A DNA stretch of 64,000 bases from Lethocerus indicus. Taxonomy: Eukaryota; Arthropoda; Insecta; Hemiptera; Belostomatidae. Within the stretch, counting starts at the first letter, position 1; every line of letters begins with the position of its first letter. Location: contig JACDQD010000003.1 of the NCBI GenBank assembly GCA_019843655.1, positions 28,198,224 to 28,262,223 on the forward strand, written 5' to 3'. The position numbers and the translations under genes were made by a program. The notes under the pieces are model-generated. The model was not told the origin of the DNA and ran no database searches. It was given only the letters and a program-made list of their open reading frames with translations. Below, piece after piece: positions 49,434 to 60,779 of this stretch.

Positions 49434-52044
49434 TTTTTTAACATATTTTATACATTTTAACAATTATTCAACATCTTTTACCCGTCCGGAGGACGCCTTG
49501 TGTAACTGCTCTGAATACTGCCCTCTTAGGAACGCTGCTTCCTAGATATAAAAAGTAAACGAGCAATAATCCAAAGCTCCTTTCGTCCATATTGAACATT
49601 CTGAAAACGTTTCTATTCGGGAGAATGATGAAGAAAATCGAGATGGACGCCGCTGAAGAATATGCAGGACTGAGTCGGACGAAGTGGGAAGACGGTTTCC
49701 TTATGGAACGAACTTAATTTTGTGAAGCTGAAGGACGACTACGTACGACGTCTTTTCTAGGGCACTGTGAGCACTAGGCGCTTAAGTCCGGCTTTTAATC
49801 GCCATACGAAATCGAAGCGGCCCCCCCCCCCATAATCGATCGACTTCAATTATTAACTCGCCTCATCGGTATCAGGCCCTAATAGTGGTGCTGGCGGTGG
49901 TTGACGCCCCTACCGGGGGGATGGCGGGGTTGGAAAAAAAAGGAGGGTAGTGATGGAAACCGGAAGTGGGCGCCTAAGTGTGGTAGGCGATTTAAAGGGG
50001 GACAACACCGCCGGGGCCAGATAAACAGAAAGAGGGGATCGATCCGGATGGCGGCCGGTTCATAGTGCTAGTGTGTCCATCGCCATGGCAACACCCTTCC
50101 GCCCCCCCACCCAGAAGGGCTTCTAATCTAAGGTCAATATGTCTGTAGGACCCCGCGGGGCGGTTACACTGCCGGAGTTTTTTTTTAACCCGAGAAACAT
50201 TTTCACCGACACTTTGAACTTTGAACCGGTTCATTCGGGCTGACACAAGTGATGTCGCCGCCCTCCGAAGATGGAGTCACTCGTTTGACACTCCGGTGAA
50301 ATTGCCGTCTACTTGAGGAACATTTATTTATTTACACTCACAACTGAGAGTCCTAAGAGTTTCTGAAATTCTTTAATTCTTTCTGACTTAATGGAAACGC
50401 GTTTGACGGATTTTTCCGGGTAAAATATTCGGAAGTTTCGAACTGACAGTTTCGAACACCCGTTTTGCGGTCTGCAATAGGGTCGGATATTGACACTCTC
50501 ATCCGCGATATTTATCAATTTATCGATTTATTCATCGATTGGCTCAACAGATTCCCTGTGTACGGAACGGCGGATGTACAGAACCCGGCGTTAAAACGAA
50601 ATCCAGGATCATCCTGCAGGATACGCCTTACAATTTTAATCGATTTTTCCCCGTTTTGCGATTCGACGTTTTACGGTCAATTTCATTCGTTTTTAACCAG
50701 TTTTCATCACAACCGGCCATCGGATAATTTCGGCGTTGATATCACCAGCCGATCTTGGTCCGAATTTTTGTAAATTCGTAAATTAAAAAAATACTGATAA
50801 AATTGTTTTCCTTTTTCTTCTAAGTCACGACTACAATTTTAAAATTGTATTGAGCGACGGCGACAGCGTTTTTATATAAGAAATATATTTTTGAAGCGGG
50901 ACTCCTTCCATCGTATTTATATCGGGTAGGCTGCAAATTCGTGGACGGACGTGACTTTCAAATTTGAATCGGTCAGAAACACAAGATTGGGCGTTAAAAC
51001 GTTTACTGAGGACAATAGAGTGTAAAGATTGATATTTCGTAGGAGTTGACCGATTGGGGAAAAACCTACTTTCGAAAACTCGCCCTTTCGAAGAGTTGCA
51101 ACTACAAAACTCGGTAGGAGAAGAACAAGTTTACTGGGTCATCAACGACGAGCGATGGGTACAATTTTTAATTCGGTACCGGCGAGGGTCAACGGAGCGA
51201 GACGGTTGCGATGCCCGACGGTTGAGAAACAGCGCGATGTCCAACCGAGCGTGATACGACTTAAAACATTACACCTGTTTTTACACCTGCCATTTATTAT
51301 TAACCAGAGAACAGAACGGCGATAAGTGATGAACAAATAAACAAACGGGTTCCTCTCGAAGCGCAGTAGAAACGGGGAAACCCTCCAGTCAGTCAACTTT
51401 ATTTTGACTGGAAACCTCCAGCGCACAATATTTTAATTTTTTTTTGGAGTTCTACTTCTTTCCGGAGGTTACCGGAACAATTGGCAAGAAGACGGGAGAA
51501 AGCGAAAAATCGTTTTTCAAAAAATTACCTGGACACGGAACGTTCATTTCAACGATAACCGGGGACATACCCGAACCGGACTACGAAAAGATGCCGTTTT
51601 CGGTAGATCTTTAGAGAGAAATACTTTTGTTTCATACTTTGGCTAAAACGCGGACGGTTAGATATTTCAATTTATAATAGAATTGTTTCAAAGCAGAAGG
51701 AATTTTATTCTGTTTTCAAAGTCCCCAATTTGAAAAATGTATTTTTGCGATATACTTTCGTTCAATATCAGCGCATTTATAGTATACTGAAGGAGGATTT
51801 TATATAGGAAATCTTTTAGTGGGCTGTCCGGAAGTCCTCTCCAAGTAGTCCGCACACCCGGAGGAAAAAGTAACAGTAATGTTAGTCACGGTTTTCCTTT
51901 CATGACTGCCCAGGACGTTTTTTTCATACGCATCCAGTACGAACTTAATTAACTGTGTTAGTTGAGCTTGGGCAGCGGCGGTCCGAACCTTGGCCGCGCT
52001 AAGGTCACTGTCCTTGCCCAAAGGTCAACGCTTCGCCATTACCG
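49434..52044. other. no gene recognised
   Basis: Homopolymer-rich GC patches at 49,800-50,180. The 102-codon plus ORF at 50,465-50,773 and other short frames have no motif I recognise. No RNA gene or repeat boundary is evident. Confidence 0.35.
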
Positions 52045-52089
52045 CCCCTCCTCCTCCTCCTCCTCCTCCTCCTCCTCCCTCCTCCTCCG
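52045..52089. repeat. (TCC)n microsatellite
   Basis: CTC/TCC trinucleotides for about 45 bp. Confidence 0.95.
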
Positions 52090-52261
52090 ATACCAACCAC
52101 CTTCTCACCTCCTCATTCCCTGTGAGGCGGCGCGCCACCGACGGCCGTCCGCCACACAATACCTAAACATCTATCGAGACCCGGAATTATTCCCACAGAA
52201 CACTTTGGACAATATACAAGGCTATAACGTCGATTTCGCGTCATTCCATCCCCCTCTCGCT

Positions 52262-52499
52262 GGTTTGATCTTTTGTTAGACAGGTTTCGGCCGCTCGCCA
52301 TCTTCAGCACAGGTGTTAGTCACTTTCGCCACACCTGGACGTTTCTTGGGCATCCTCTCTGCACTGTCACTGTCACTGTTGTCCGTTTGTCGTGTGTATA
52401 CGTACGTTTCTTGTTATTGTGTTTTTTGGGGGGAGGGGGTTGTTTGTCTGCGTGCGACTAACGCCGCTACTGAAGATGGCGAGCGGCCGAAACCGGTAA
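52262..52499. mobile_element. fold-back family element, diverged copy
   Basis: The left arm contains ttagacaggtttcggccgct and cgccatcttcag. The right arm contains gctactgaagatggcgagcg and gccgaaaccggt. The loop matches the 49.1-kb copy (ggacgtttcttgggc, tcttgttattgtgtt). The right arm is cut short before the outer hairpin. Confidence 0.8.
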
Positions 52500-52555
52500 T
52501 CCACTTCGGGTAAGTGAGTTTAGGTTAAGTTCTACTGTAGGTTCGCGGTGTTTAT

Positions 52556-52858
52556 GTCTCCTATCGGCGGTTTGGTGGTCTTTTGCTAGACCGGTTTCGG
52601 CCGCTCGCCATCTTCAGTAGCGCTGTGTTAGTCACTCTCTTGCAGTCTTACTTTACTTGACTTGACAGTACAAGTGACAGTGACACAGTGCAGTGAGGAT
52701 GCCCCCCACCACGAAAAACATCCAAACTGCCAACAGTGACTACATACACAGCGCTACTGAAGATGGCGAGCGGCCGAAACCGGTCTAGCAAAAGACCACC
52801 AAACCGCCGATAGGAGACGGTATTCCGACCCCTCGCAGACCACAAAACGGGTACGTTA
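52556..52858. mobile_element. fold-back family element, best-preserved arms
   Basis: Arms at 52,556-52,637 and 52,735-52,818 are nearly perfect complements. They run from gtctcctatcggcggtttgg and tggtcttttgctagacc on the left to aaagaccaccaaaccgcc and gataggagac on the right. A tail with cccctcgcagaccacaaaac follows, as at 41.2 kb. The copy lies only 57 bp from the one before it. Confidence 0.85.
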
Positions 52859-52881
52859 AACTAATACAAAGCTATAGTATA

Positions 52882-53010
52882 ATACCGAGATACGTCGTCG
52901 AACTTTGGGTCCACCAAGGATTCTCCACCGTCCAGTCCTCAATGTCCCCCACCTACTTCAGTCGGTTTTCCAAATTTCCCTATTTCCAAATCCTCTTAAC
53001 TCGGCTGCCC
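52882..53010 (+). pseudogene. third jockey-type 3' scrap
   Basis: tacgtcgtcgaactttgggt followed by ccaccaaggattc aligns with the TYGIELWGSTKTS coding stretch at 36.63 kb, after which it becomes C/T-rich like the other copies. Short and heavily decayed. Confidence 0.5.
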
Positions 53011-53798
53011 GTCCATTATTCCAGAGTGCCCTGTCTCAGGACGGTACTCGAATCGGTTTCGCCTATAACATTTAAAGTTGTTGATTGGGCAATAAAACAT
53101 TATATACATATATTCGGCCGGCCGTGACGTCACTCCAGGGCCCGGATCCTCTCCCACGGGGTGTGCGGACGGAGAGAAAACGAGAATGGAGTAGAGAGAG
53201 AGTGCGAGAGGGAGAGGGGGAGAGAGTGAGAGGGAGAGATGAGAAAAATGAAAGGGCGAGAGAAATGAAGACAGAGGACGGAATGAGGAGGGAGAAGAAG
53301 GATCAACGGCCCTCCAGGGTCATGCCGCTAGCCGTGCCAAAGTACATTGACATGATCCAACCTCACACACGCACACAGACACACACAGACACACCACCGC
53401 ACCCCTGCCGGCCAGCCTGAAGGGAGGGCACTTCGCACTTCCAATTAGCAGCCCCAAAACAGGTTTCGATTCCGCCTCTTACCCATTTTCCAGGTCCGCG
53501 ACGTCTGTAACAACCGTTGTTCCACTCCAGAAATCAACGTCCTGGGCTCAGCTCAGTTCTATCCCCACGAATAATCCACCAATCGTAAAATGAATAAGAA
53601 TAAATTTTGTTCTTCCAATTTGTTTGTAACAGTCCGCTGTTGCACATTCAGTGCTCAGAATGACTCGGCTGAATTTTCACCTTTTCTCGGCTCTTCTTCT
53701 GAAGAAAATTGTCGTTTTTTCCGGAATTTTCCGGATTTGTGGCGAGGCGCTGTCGCCGAAAGGGGCTTACCGCAACTTTGTTACGGTGGATGCTGATC

Positions 53799-53801
<3 letters not shown>
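53011..53801. other. no gene; GA-rich tract at 53,160-53,290
   Basis: Purine-rich low-complexity DNA followed by an ACAC-rich patch near 53,360-53,400. Contains an exact palindromic tgacgtca at about 53,124. ORFs are compositional. Confidence 0.4.

Positions 53802-53844
<43 letters not shown>
53802..53844. repeat. (TA)n microsatellite
   Basis: Uninterrupted TA dinucleotides for about 43 bp. Confidence 0.97.
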
Positions 53845-53847
<3 letters not shown>

Positions 53848-54180
53848 CCATCTACAGAGAACTGACACGGCTAAGTGACTCACCAACCTACTGACTGCGC
53901 CTCGGCATTAATTCATCGACCGAAATGCTACTGAAGAGGGGGATAGTCCGCAAAATCGCCCTAATCCAAACACTCTCGGACATTAAATAAATTTTCAAAC
54001 TTTAAGTTCGGAAATATCGAGCGAAATATAACCGATACGCACCCTCTCTCTACACTAAGCAGATCCCAAGGTACCGTTTGTCCGCGCTACCCTTAGCCCG
54101 TACAAAAATAATAATACAACAATATTTCTCTACAGAATTGAACAATGTTTAATGTTTAAGAGAAAGTTACAATAAAAGTA

Positions 54181-54399
54181 TCGGGTCCGCAACTAAGTCA
54201 TCGCGTTTTTCGTCGCTGGACGGAGATGGCGTTATTTTTGTATTTTCACGCATTTTTACACCTTCAAACCCATAGAATTTAATCCGAAATGTTTATTACG
54301 TGCCCCAACTATTCGTCGCGCGTACCAAAAATGCACGGCATAAGGGGTGCACTCAGCCGGAGATGGGGAAAATCCGCAATTATTTAGTTGCCGACCCGA
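54181..54399. mobile_element. mariner-type MITE (TCGGGTCGGCAAC ends), copy 2
   Basis: Begins tcgggtccgcaactaagtca directly after TA. Ends ccgcaattatttagttgccg plus acccga, the inverted complement. About 219 bp and not coding. Interior agrees with copy 1 at 39.65 kb (tggacggagatggcgtt, cacgcatttttacaccttca, actattcgtcgcgcgtacc). Confidence 0.85.
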
Positions 54400-54672
54400 C
54401 AGAAAGGTCGGCAAATCGATCGGGTAATTCGTCCATCGTACCCAAAATGTACCACTCTCAGCCACTGGGAGGTTCCAGGTGTGTACCGCGAAGGGACTTG
54501 TTGTACTTGTTGTAATAACTCGAGCTGCGGACAAAGCCCGTGCATAATTGAGAGACCAGACAGAGATTATTGTAGACTGTTAAAGAGAAAGAAGGCAGCG
54601 AGTCTGTCGGATTTGGGTGCTTGTGTACCGGCCTAAAGGGGCCATTGCCCAATTTCAAGGTTGCATATTTCT

Positions 54673-54735
54673 GGAGGAGGAGGAGGAGGAGCAGGAGGAA
54701 GAGGAGGAGGAGGTGGAGAAGGATGAGGAGGGGGG
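54673..54735. repeat. (GGA)n-rich tract
   Basis: GGA/GAGGAA trinucleotides with interruptions. Confidence 0.9.
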
Positions 54736-54767
54736 GGATTCGATGTGGGACCACCTTTCATTTTATA

Positions 54768-54770
<3 letters not shown>

Positions 54771-54835
<65 letters not shown>
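54771..54835. repeat. (AT)n microsatellite, longest in window
   Basis: Uninterrupted AT dinucleotides for about 65 bp, close to two MITEs. Confidence 0.97.
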
Positions 54836-54836
<1 letters not shown>

Positions 54837-54902
54837 CAAGTCGCGGTACAAATAAAATTCGCCCTCTTCGGTTCAAAACTTTCAGGTAAAGTATATATGT
54901 AT

Positions 54903-55100
54903 TGGGTGTCCCAAAATTAGCGCAAGATTTGAATCGAACTGTGTGTCAGCCAAACTTTCATTATTTTTTAAATATTGTTCAACAATGAAAACTTTTAACG
55001 CCCCATTTATACTAATCCTAAACTGTCCTAATCCTAAGCTGTCAAGAGGTTTTTTTTTTTTTTAATAAGATTGCCAGCTTTACTGCAAGAAAGGTGGCAA
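54903..55100. mobile_element. TAGGGGTGTCCC-family MITE, right end lost
   Basis: Left end tgggtgtcccaaaattagcg followed by caagatttgaatcgaactgt matches the 42.7-kb copy. Similarity runs to ggtggcaaattcaact, where the right inverted repeat should follow but is missing. Confidence 0.8.
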
Positions 55101-55221
55101 ATTCAACTTATTATTATAATTCAACTTACTTTGTTGCTAAACTGCATTTACCCTGTAGACTTGGTTTTAATTTTTTTTCTCAAAAAATAATACACTAATA
55201 TTATCTTTTTACGACACAATT

Positions 55222-55459
55222 TGTGCCCCTAATTATGAAACTGGTCTAAGTCAATTCAAACTTTAAATACAACATTTTCCTATGAAATTCACACAAAATT
55301 TCATATTCATAGTAAATTTCCGTTAATCGAGACTAGTAAAATTCTAAATTAAAACGTTGCATAATATATAAATATTTGTTAATTTATTCGAGAGCAATTC
55401 ATTGAATATCTCGAAACAAGAAATATATGACTTAGACCACTTTCATAATTATTGGCACA
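55222..55459. mobile_element. MITE with TGTGCCC ends, copy 2 (reverse)
   Basis: A 238-bp element that is the reverse complement of the copy at 2236-2483 along its whole length, with ends tgtgcccctaattatgaaa and ttcataattattggcaca. Several substitutions and small indels separate the copies, so they are not recent duplicates. It lies about 120 bp from the preceding MITE. Confidence 0.85.
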
Positions 55460-56739
55460 TTTATCAATAATAGTACCAGAATAGTTGGTTTATTATTCCA
55501 GTTTGGAAAGTATAGGCGGAATAGTGCTGAAAAGAAAAATTAAATTTGTGGGGGGGTGGGCTTTATTATTCGGGGGAATAGAGAAAGCTGTACTAAAAGT
55601 ATAAAACATGCGTGGAAAGTATAAAAGTGAGGTTTTTGTTTTACTGGACGCAAATTGGAGCCAGATAATGTACAGTCGGTTGTGGGGCAAGTGCATTGAA
55701 CTGGGCCGGGGCGGGAACCACCACCCCTGCCGCCGCCCCCGCCGCCCCCGCACGGTTTTCGAACCCGAGCCGCTTTCCCTTCATCGGCGTTGGCTGCATT
55801 TCATCGATTTTCCCAGTCCCCGCCTCATTTCCCAGTCTTCCCCAGTTGGTTTAAAACAAACGCACGCAACGCACCCCGCCCTCCCCGCCACCCTCCCCGG
55901 AAACGGCAGTTTTTCTCCAAACTGGATTTAAATTAAAATAAAAGGGGTTGGGGCGATTTTCGCTTCAGTAGTCATCACCGCCTGAGATGGCCATCATTCC
56001 TGCAGGATCGCGGTTAAGGAGACCCATAAACACTTTTAAAGATCCTGCATCCTTTTTTTAGAAATACGCAATGGGTATGAATTCAAAATAAGGAGAACGT
56101 TGATTATTTATTGTTCGGCCTCTTTTGAATCAATTTCCACGTACGGATCGGCCGTTTTATGTCGATTTAACTCCGCGTAGAGATGCGTGAAAAGGAAAAA
56201 ATATTTTCCAAATTTAAACCCCTCTTATCGACATTCCATAAGTCCCTTTGACATTCCATACAATTTTCGACTGTAAAGTTCGTATTTCGTTGATATGTAG
56301 TTGTGTTTTGCCCTCGGAGTAGCGCGCTTCACTTCAACTTACTGCCCATCGGTTTTGTTCGGTCATTTTAGGGTTTCTTCATTGAAAATGATTGAAAATG
56401 CCCTTATATTAAGTGTTTATACATGTCCTCAGTGAGTTAACGTACTGCAGTATTGTGTCCTTGACCTCGGGTCGGTCTGACCTCCTCAGCGCTTCCTAAT
56501 TTGGCGTGCACTTTTACTTCTCTTCTGTTGTCTCTCTCTCTCTCTTCCATTCTTCTCTTCCAGTCTTCTTCTTTCTACCTTATTGCGTAGAAAAGTGAAT
56601 TTTTTCCTCTCGATATAAGAGCAGTTTCTCAGGTGTAGTTATAACACTTATAGAGAATTTCAAAATTAAAGAACTAATAAACTTCGAGCGCTAATAAGGC
56701 GTTGATCCCCAGTTTTGCTTACTGATTTTGAAAATTTTC

Positions 56740-56741
<2 letters not shown>
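55460..56741. other. no gene recognised
   Basis: A GC-rich patch at 55,690-55,910 with a 107-codon plus-strand frame lacking motifs, then AT-rich sequence. Confidence 0.35.

Positions 56742-56785
<44 letters not shown>
56742..56785. repeat. (TA)n microsatellite
   Basis: Uninterrupted TA dinucleotides for about 44 bp. Confidence 0.97.
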
Positions 56786-56789
<4 letters not shown>

Positions 56790-57012
56790 AAGAAAGTATG
56801 GGGGTACCGGACAATGCACCGGTACGAGATAAAGTTCGGCCGGTTTCAAGGTCTAAGTTGCGAAGTTGCACTTTAAAATTTCTACACCTTTTCGTCTTTT
56901 CATCCGTCCAGACATTGCAAATAATTTACAGTACGTAATTTCGGTTTATAAACGAACGTTTCTTATTTGCCACAACATTAAGAGACATTAAATAAACTTC
57001 GATATATATATA

Positions 57013-57202
57013 TTAGGGGTATCCAAAAGTAATCGACATTTTGACTTTGGAATTCGTTTTATTTTGCTAAAAAATAAACTTTAATTATTAATCTACTGTA
57101 TATTCACCGATATTATCAACCAAATTTTCGATTCCCCTCCCTTGAAGAGAACTCCTCAAGGCCAAAATACATCTTATCAAATTGTCGATTACTTTTGAGT
57201 AC
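57013..57202 (-). mobile_element. internally deleted mariner with transposase C-terminus
   Basis: TIRs are ttaggggtatccaaaagtaa (57,013, after TA) and, at the other end, gtcgattacttttgagtac, an inverted match. On the minus strand the last coding piece reads ALRSSLQGRGIENL, then VDNIGEYTVD and a stop. This matches the usual mariner transposase ending (RRGI.KL..RW.KVI..NGEY..D). An aataaa follows in the short 3' UTR as is common in mariners. The catalytic DD34D domain is deleted, so the copy cannot transpose itself. Confidence 0.82.
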
Positions 57203-57725
57203 AGACGGGTCTGTAAAAATGTACGCGTTGAAAAGTGTACAACAACAAAAATGTAAAAGTAAAACAGAAACATTATACAGGTAAAAGGCCCGACTCATTT
57301 TTCTGACTTTCCGAAAAAAATTTCGATTTCACACCGCTCAATTGATTGAGCTTGATTTCGACGTCCAATCAATATTGACCCGATATAATCGTCATTACAC
57401 ACACACACGCACCTGTTTAGAAAGTGAAGACGAAAGTTGGGAATAGCAAAACTTTTTCACTTCGTTCGGCAACAACTTTCGACTGGGAGAGGAAAAAAAA
57501 AATCCTTTAGCCCTACAAAGCTTAATTTTGTTTCTCCGGTTGTTTTTGATGTTGTCGGGCCTTTTTTTTTAATTGGCGAAGTTCATCTCCGAGAAAAGGT
57601 CGAAGTAAGAAGGCCGGATTCGGCAATTAGCCGAATATCACAGCCCGGAGAATTTCCTCTAATTGAGGGGTCACATTTTGAAAATAAATTACAGTAGAAA
57701 AACACTATTTTCAATTGAAAATATG
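57203..57725. other. no gene recognised
   Basis: AT-rich with short frames; a CA-rich run near 57,396-57,412. Confidence 0.35.
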
Positions 57726-57913
57726 TAGGGTGTCCCAAAATCAACGCGAGATTCGTATTTGCCACAATTCTTGCAGTAGAGTTGGCAACCGTATTGAAAA
57801 ACCATTCGACAGCCGATAGTTTAGGGTCAGTACAAATGGGGGCGTTACACGATAGAACAACAGTGTTTTCATTCACAATATTTAAAAAATAATGAAAGTT
57901 TGGCAGCCACAGT
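57726..57913. mobile_element. TAGGGGTGTCCC-family MITE, reverse, one end lost
   Basis: Begins tagggtgtcccaaaatcaac and continues through gtatttgccacaattcttgc, which is the complement of the right half of the 42.7-kb copy. Similarity stops after gtttggcagccacagt, so the opposite terminal repeat is missing. Confidence 0.8.
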
Positions 57914-58599
57914 ATGGTCGGTATAGTGGCTTTGTTAATCGTCGAAATTTGGGGTTCAGAGAAGAACCCACACAACATGTTATTAACGAAAAACTAATGC
58001 ATCCTCAACTTGTCACTGTCACGGTGGGGATTTTTGGACTGGAGGTATCAGATTGGAGCGTACTTTTTCGAAAATGAAACCGGTCCAGCCCTGAATGTTA
58101 CCGGAATGTGCTCGATTTAGCGACGCGATATAACACACAGTTCTTTCTGCCTAAACCGGATGATATCTCGATGCGGATGCCACACGCGGTTGTTGGCAAC
58201 GAGACGGTGCCAAATGGCCCGTCTACAGACCCCGTGAAACGATTCAATTACTGCCAGTGAGACATGTGAGGGTTATTTGAAGTCGAAGGTCTACGCCGTC
58301 GAGCTTATCATTGAAGGGGGAAATTGGACGCGGCGTCGACGAAATTCGGCCACATTTATGCAATACGGTGGTGGAAAATTTCGACCGAAGAGTGCCTACT
58401 TGCAGGCAAAGTTGTTGAGGCCATTTCCCTACTCTACGCAAGGAAAAACCAACAATCCCTCAGATTAGAGTCGGTGAATCACCGATATGTAGAGTTTTCG
58501 TGATTCGTGGGCGAAATTTGTTATATTGGGGCCCCAACCACTTGTTGTTATTAATTGGTCTGTGCGCGGGTCGCAGGGTGACTGGACCCGTACTCCGGA
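57914..58599. other. no gene recognised
   Basis: Short frames without motifs. Confidence 0.35.
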
Positions 58600-58990
58600 C
58601 TGGGGAGCGGGAGGAGGAGGAGGAGGAGGAGGAGTCTCAAGGTGTCCTCGAGGAGAGGGGAAACGGGGATGGAGCGATTCGCCGCCGGTTTGGAGAACGA
58701 GAGGAGTGGAAAGAAAGACGATTGTTGCAGGTCAACCGGGAGCGAGAGAGAAGCGGAGAGTGAGGGAAGGAAAGGGGTGTGTGAGAAAGGGAGAACGAGA
58801 AAGAGAAAGGGGGGGGGTGGGGAGGAAAGAGGAGGGGGAAACAAACAGAGAGAGAGAGAGAGAGGAGTTGAGGAGAGTAAAGAGTGGAGAAAAAGGTATT
58901 CACTAACAGCACACCCCATCCTCCCACAGCTCGGATAGTTTCAGGACGTGAAGAGCAAGAGAGAGAGAGAAGAAGAAGAGAAGAGGAATC
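58600..58990. repeat. purine-rich (GGA)n/(GA)n tract
   Basis: Pure GGA at 58,610-58,635 and GA runs near 58,849-58,864 and 58,950-58,985. ORFs of up to 126 codons on both strands are compositional. Confidence 0.9.
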
Positions 58991-59142
58991 CTAAGGACGG
59001 TGCGAAAAGGAAGAGGGCGATAAGGACGGGTCGGTGCCCTCGACGGCGCTAGCCGAACTTATATAGACCCGCAAGAAACAAATTGACGCTACTAGACTTC
59101 CGGTTGGCGAAAGTTCGTCATACAGCTGACAAGGAATTTATG

Positions 59143-59215
59143 GCCGAAAGAGAGGAGACGGAAATACAGCGAAATCTACGGTATTCCAACCTAACAGACT
59201 AAACAGGTGTAATAT
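59143..59215. repeat. orphan tail of the fold-back family
   Basis: gagaggagacggaaatacag, ctacggtattccaacc and aaacaggtgtaata match the segment following the right arms at 41.2, 49.4 and 52.8 kb. No arms are attached. Confidence 0.6.
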
Positions 59216-59339
59216 TGAAGGATAATTTACACATTTTGAACCGTACCCCACCCGGACGCTATTTTTGCAGCCGAACTCGAGCAGAAAAACACGAAATTGG
59301 TGTTTTTTAGCTATTTTAAATACTGAAAACATCCCCTAG

Positions 59340-60030
59340 TAACCCGTTACAAAAGCGCCACGTTTCTGTGAATAACCACTTTTCATCCCAATTTCTGCGT
59401 TGAAAGACGTTCGAAAAGCAATTTTCAACTCGTATTTTGCGTTATCACCCCTATTATCACCCATGTTTTTACGTTATGTTAGCTCGTTTTTTTTTTTGGT
59501 TTAAAAAACACTTTTCAGTCCAGTTTGCATTCCGAGACTAATTTTTAGCCCACTTTCTGTAATCGAAAACCACTTAACAGCTCGTCTGTTGCGTTCAGAG
59601 ACCACTTTTAATCCATGTTTTTGCATTAAAAAAGCCTTAGGCCCACTTTTCGAAATCAAAAACGACTTTCCAACACGTTTTTGCGATCGAAAACCCCCTT
59701 TCAGAAAATTATTTGCGCCTAAAAACAACATTTTGTGCCTTTTTTCGCCCAAAAACCGCCTTTTTTGGCCCAGTTATGCGTCTGAAAACAGCATTCAGGC
59801 CCTAAAATCAACATTTTTGGGGGATTTTATGCCTGAAAACCGCAATTTTGGCCGATTTTGCGCCCAAAAAGCATATTTCGAGCGTAAAATCCGCATTTTT
59901 GGGGGATTTTGTGCATAAAAATAATTGGGAAATGGACACTATATTTGTAATTTGACCCGAAAATGCAGCTTTTTGGTGCAAAATCGGTCCACAAATGCGG
60001 TTTTACTAAAATTTTCGCCGACAAAAAAGC
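59340..60030 (+). repeat. ~45-bp satellite units, forward orientation
   Basis: Repeated units of the form aaaccacttttcagcccagt then tttgcg(t/c)tcgaaa, grading into gccgattttgcgcccaaaa. Spacing is about 42-50 bp. They are the reverse complement of the words used at 60,780-63,270 (ttttaggcgcaaaatc). Confidence 0.75.
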
Positions 60031-60047
60031 TAAAATTAAGCTTTATT

Positions 60048-60620
60048 AATTGTTAAAGTACATAGTTTGCTCTATGTTAAAGATGTATGTATGTGGTACT
60101 GCCGTGAGATATATTAAAATGTATTTCAGCCATTAATATTGTTATACTATGAAGTAAAACCAATCCGACGCTATTTTTATATAACATGCAAAATATATAT
60201 CATCATATTACTATCAATTATAATTAATAAAAATAAACGCTTCTATATTACTTGTTGTTTCCTATAATAAACCTACTCATAAACTTGTAAAACAAATCAA
60301 TTACAACATTTAATTTAATAATTATTATTCATTAATAATGTTATTATTCTATTTTAGGATTCTATAGTTTATTATGTTTGCACGATTTCATTATTTGTAA
60401 TTTTCATCTTCTTAGTAGAAAGTAATTTATTTTCTGTTTTAAAATAATATTTTACTCTATGTTATAGGTGCATGTATATGGTACTGTATGAGATATATTG
60501 TATTTCAACCATGAATATAGTTATACTATGAAGTAAAACCAATCCAAATTCTATTTTCATCTACATTTTCAAATATATATTAATCATCATATTACTATCA
60601 ATAATAATTAATAATTTCGA
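60048..60620. repeat. AT-rich core with a ~180-bp direct duplication
   Basis: Two copies at about 60,050-60,235 and 60,437-60,622, offset about 387 bp. They share tctatgtta, tatactatgaagtaaaacca and atcatcatattactatcaat. Sequence between them is AT-rich. The pair occupies the point where the flanking satellite reverses direction. Confidence 0.85.
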
Positions 60621-60779
60621 AAAATAATAATAATGTAATTACAGGTCGACAGTTCCTGCCATCTGGCAGCGACATTGCGTACTACGACGCGGGTACTTAC
60701 CGAGCGGTCCTGCCACCTGGCGCTGATTGCTGAAACTAAAACGCAGATTTATTCCCTGGAATTTGATGCTTACAATTTA

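Noticed and set aside
53123..53131. Perfect CRE palindrome tgacgtca
   Set aside because: A single 8-bp site in repeat-rich DNA with no gene nearby is expected by chance.
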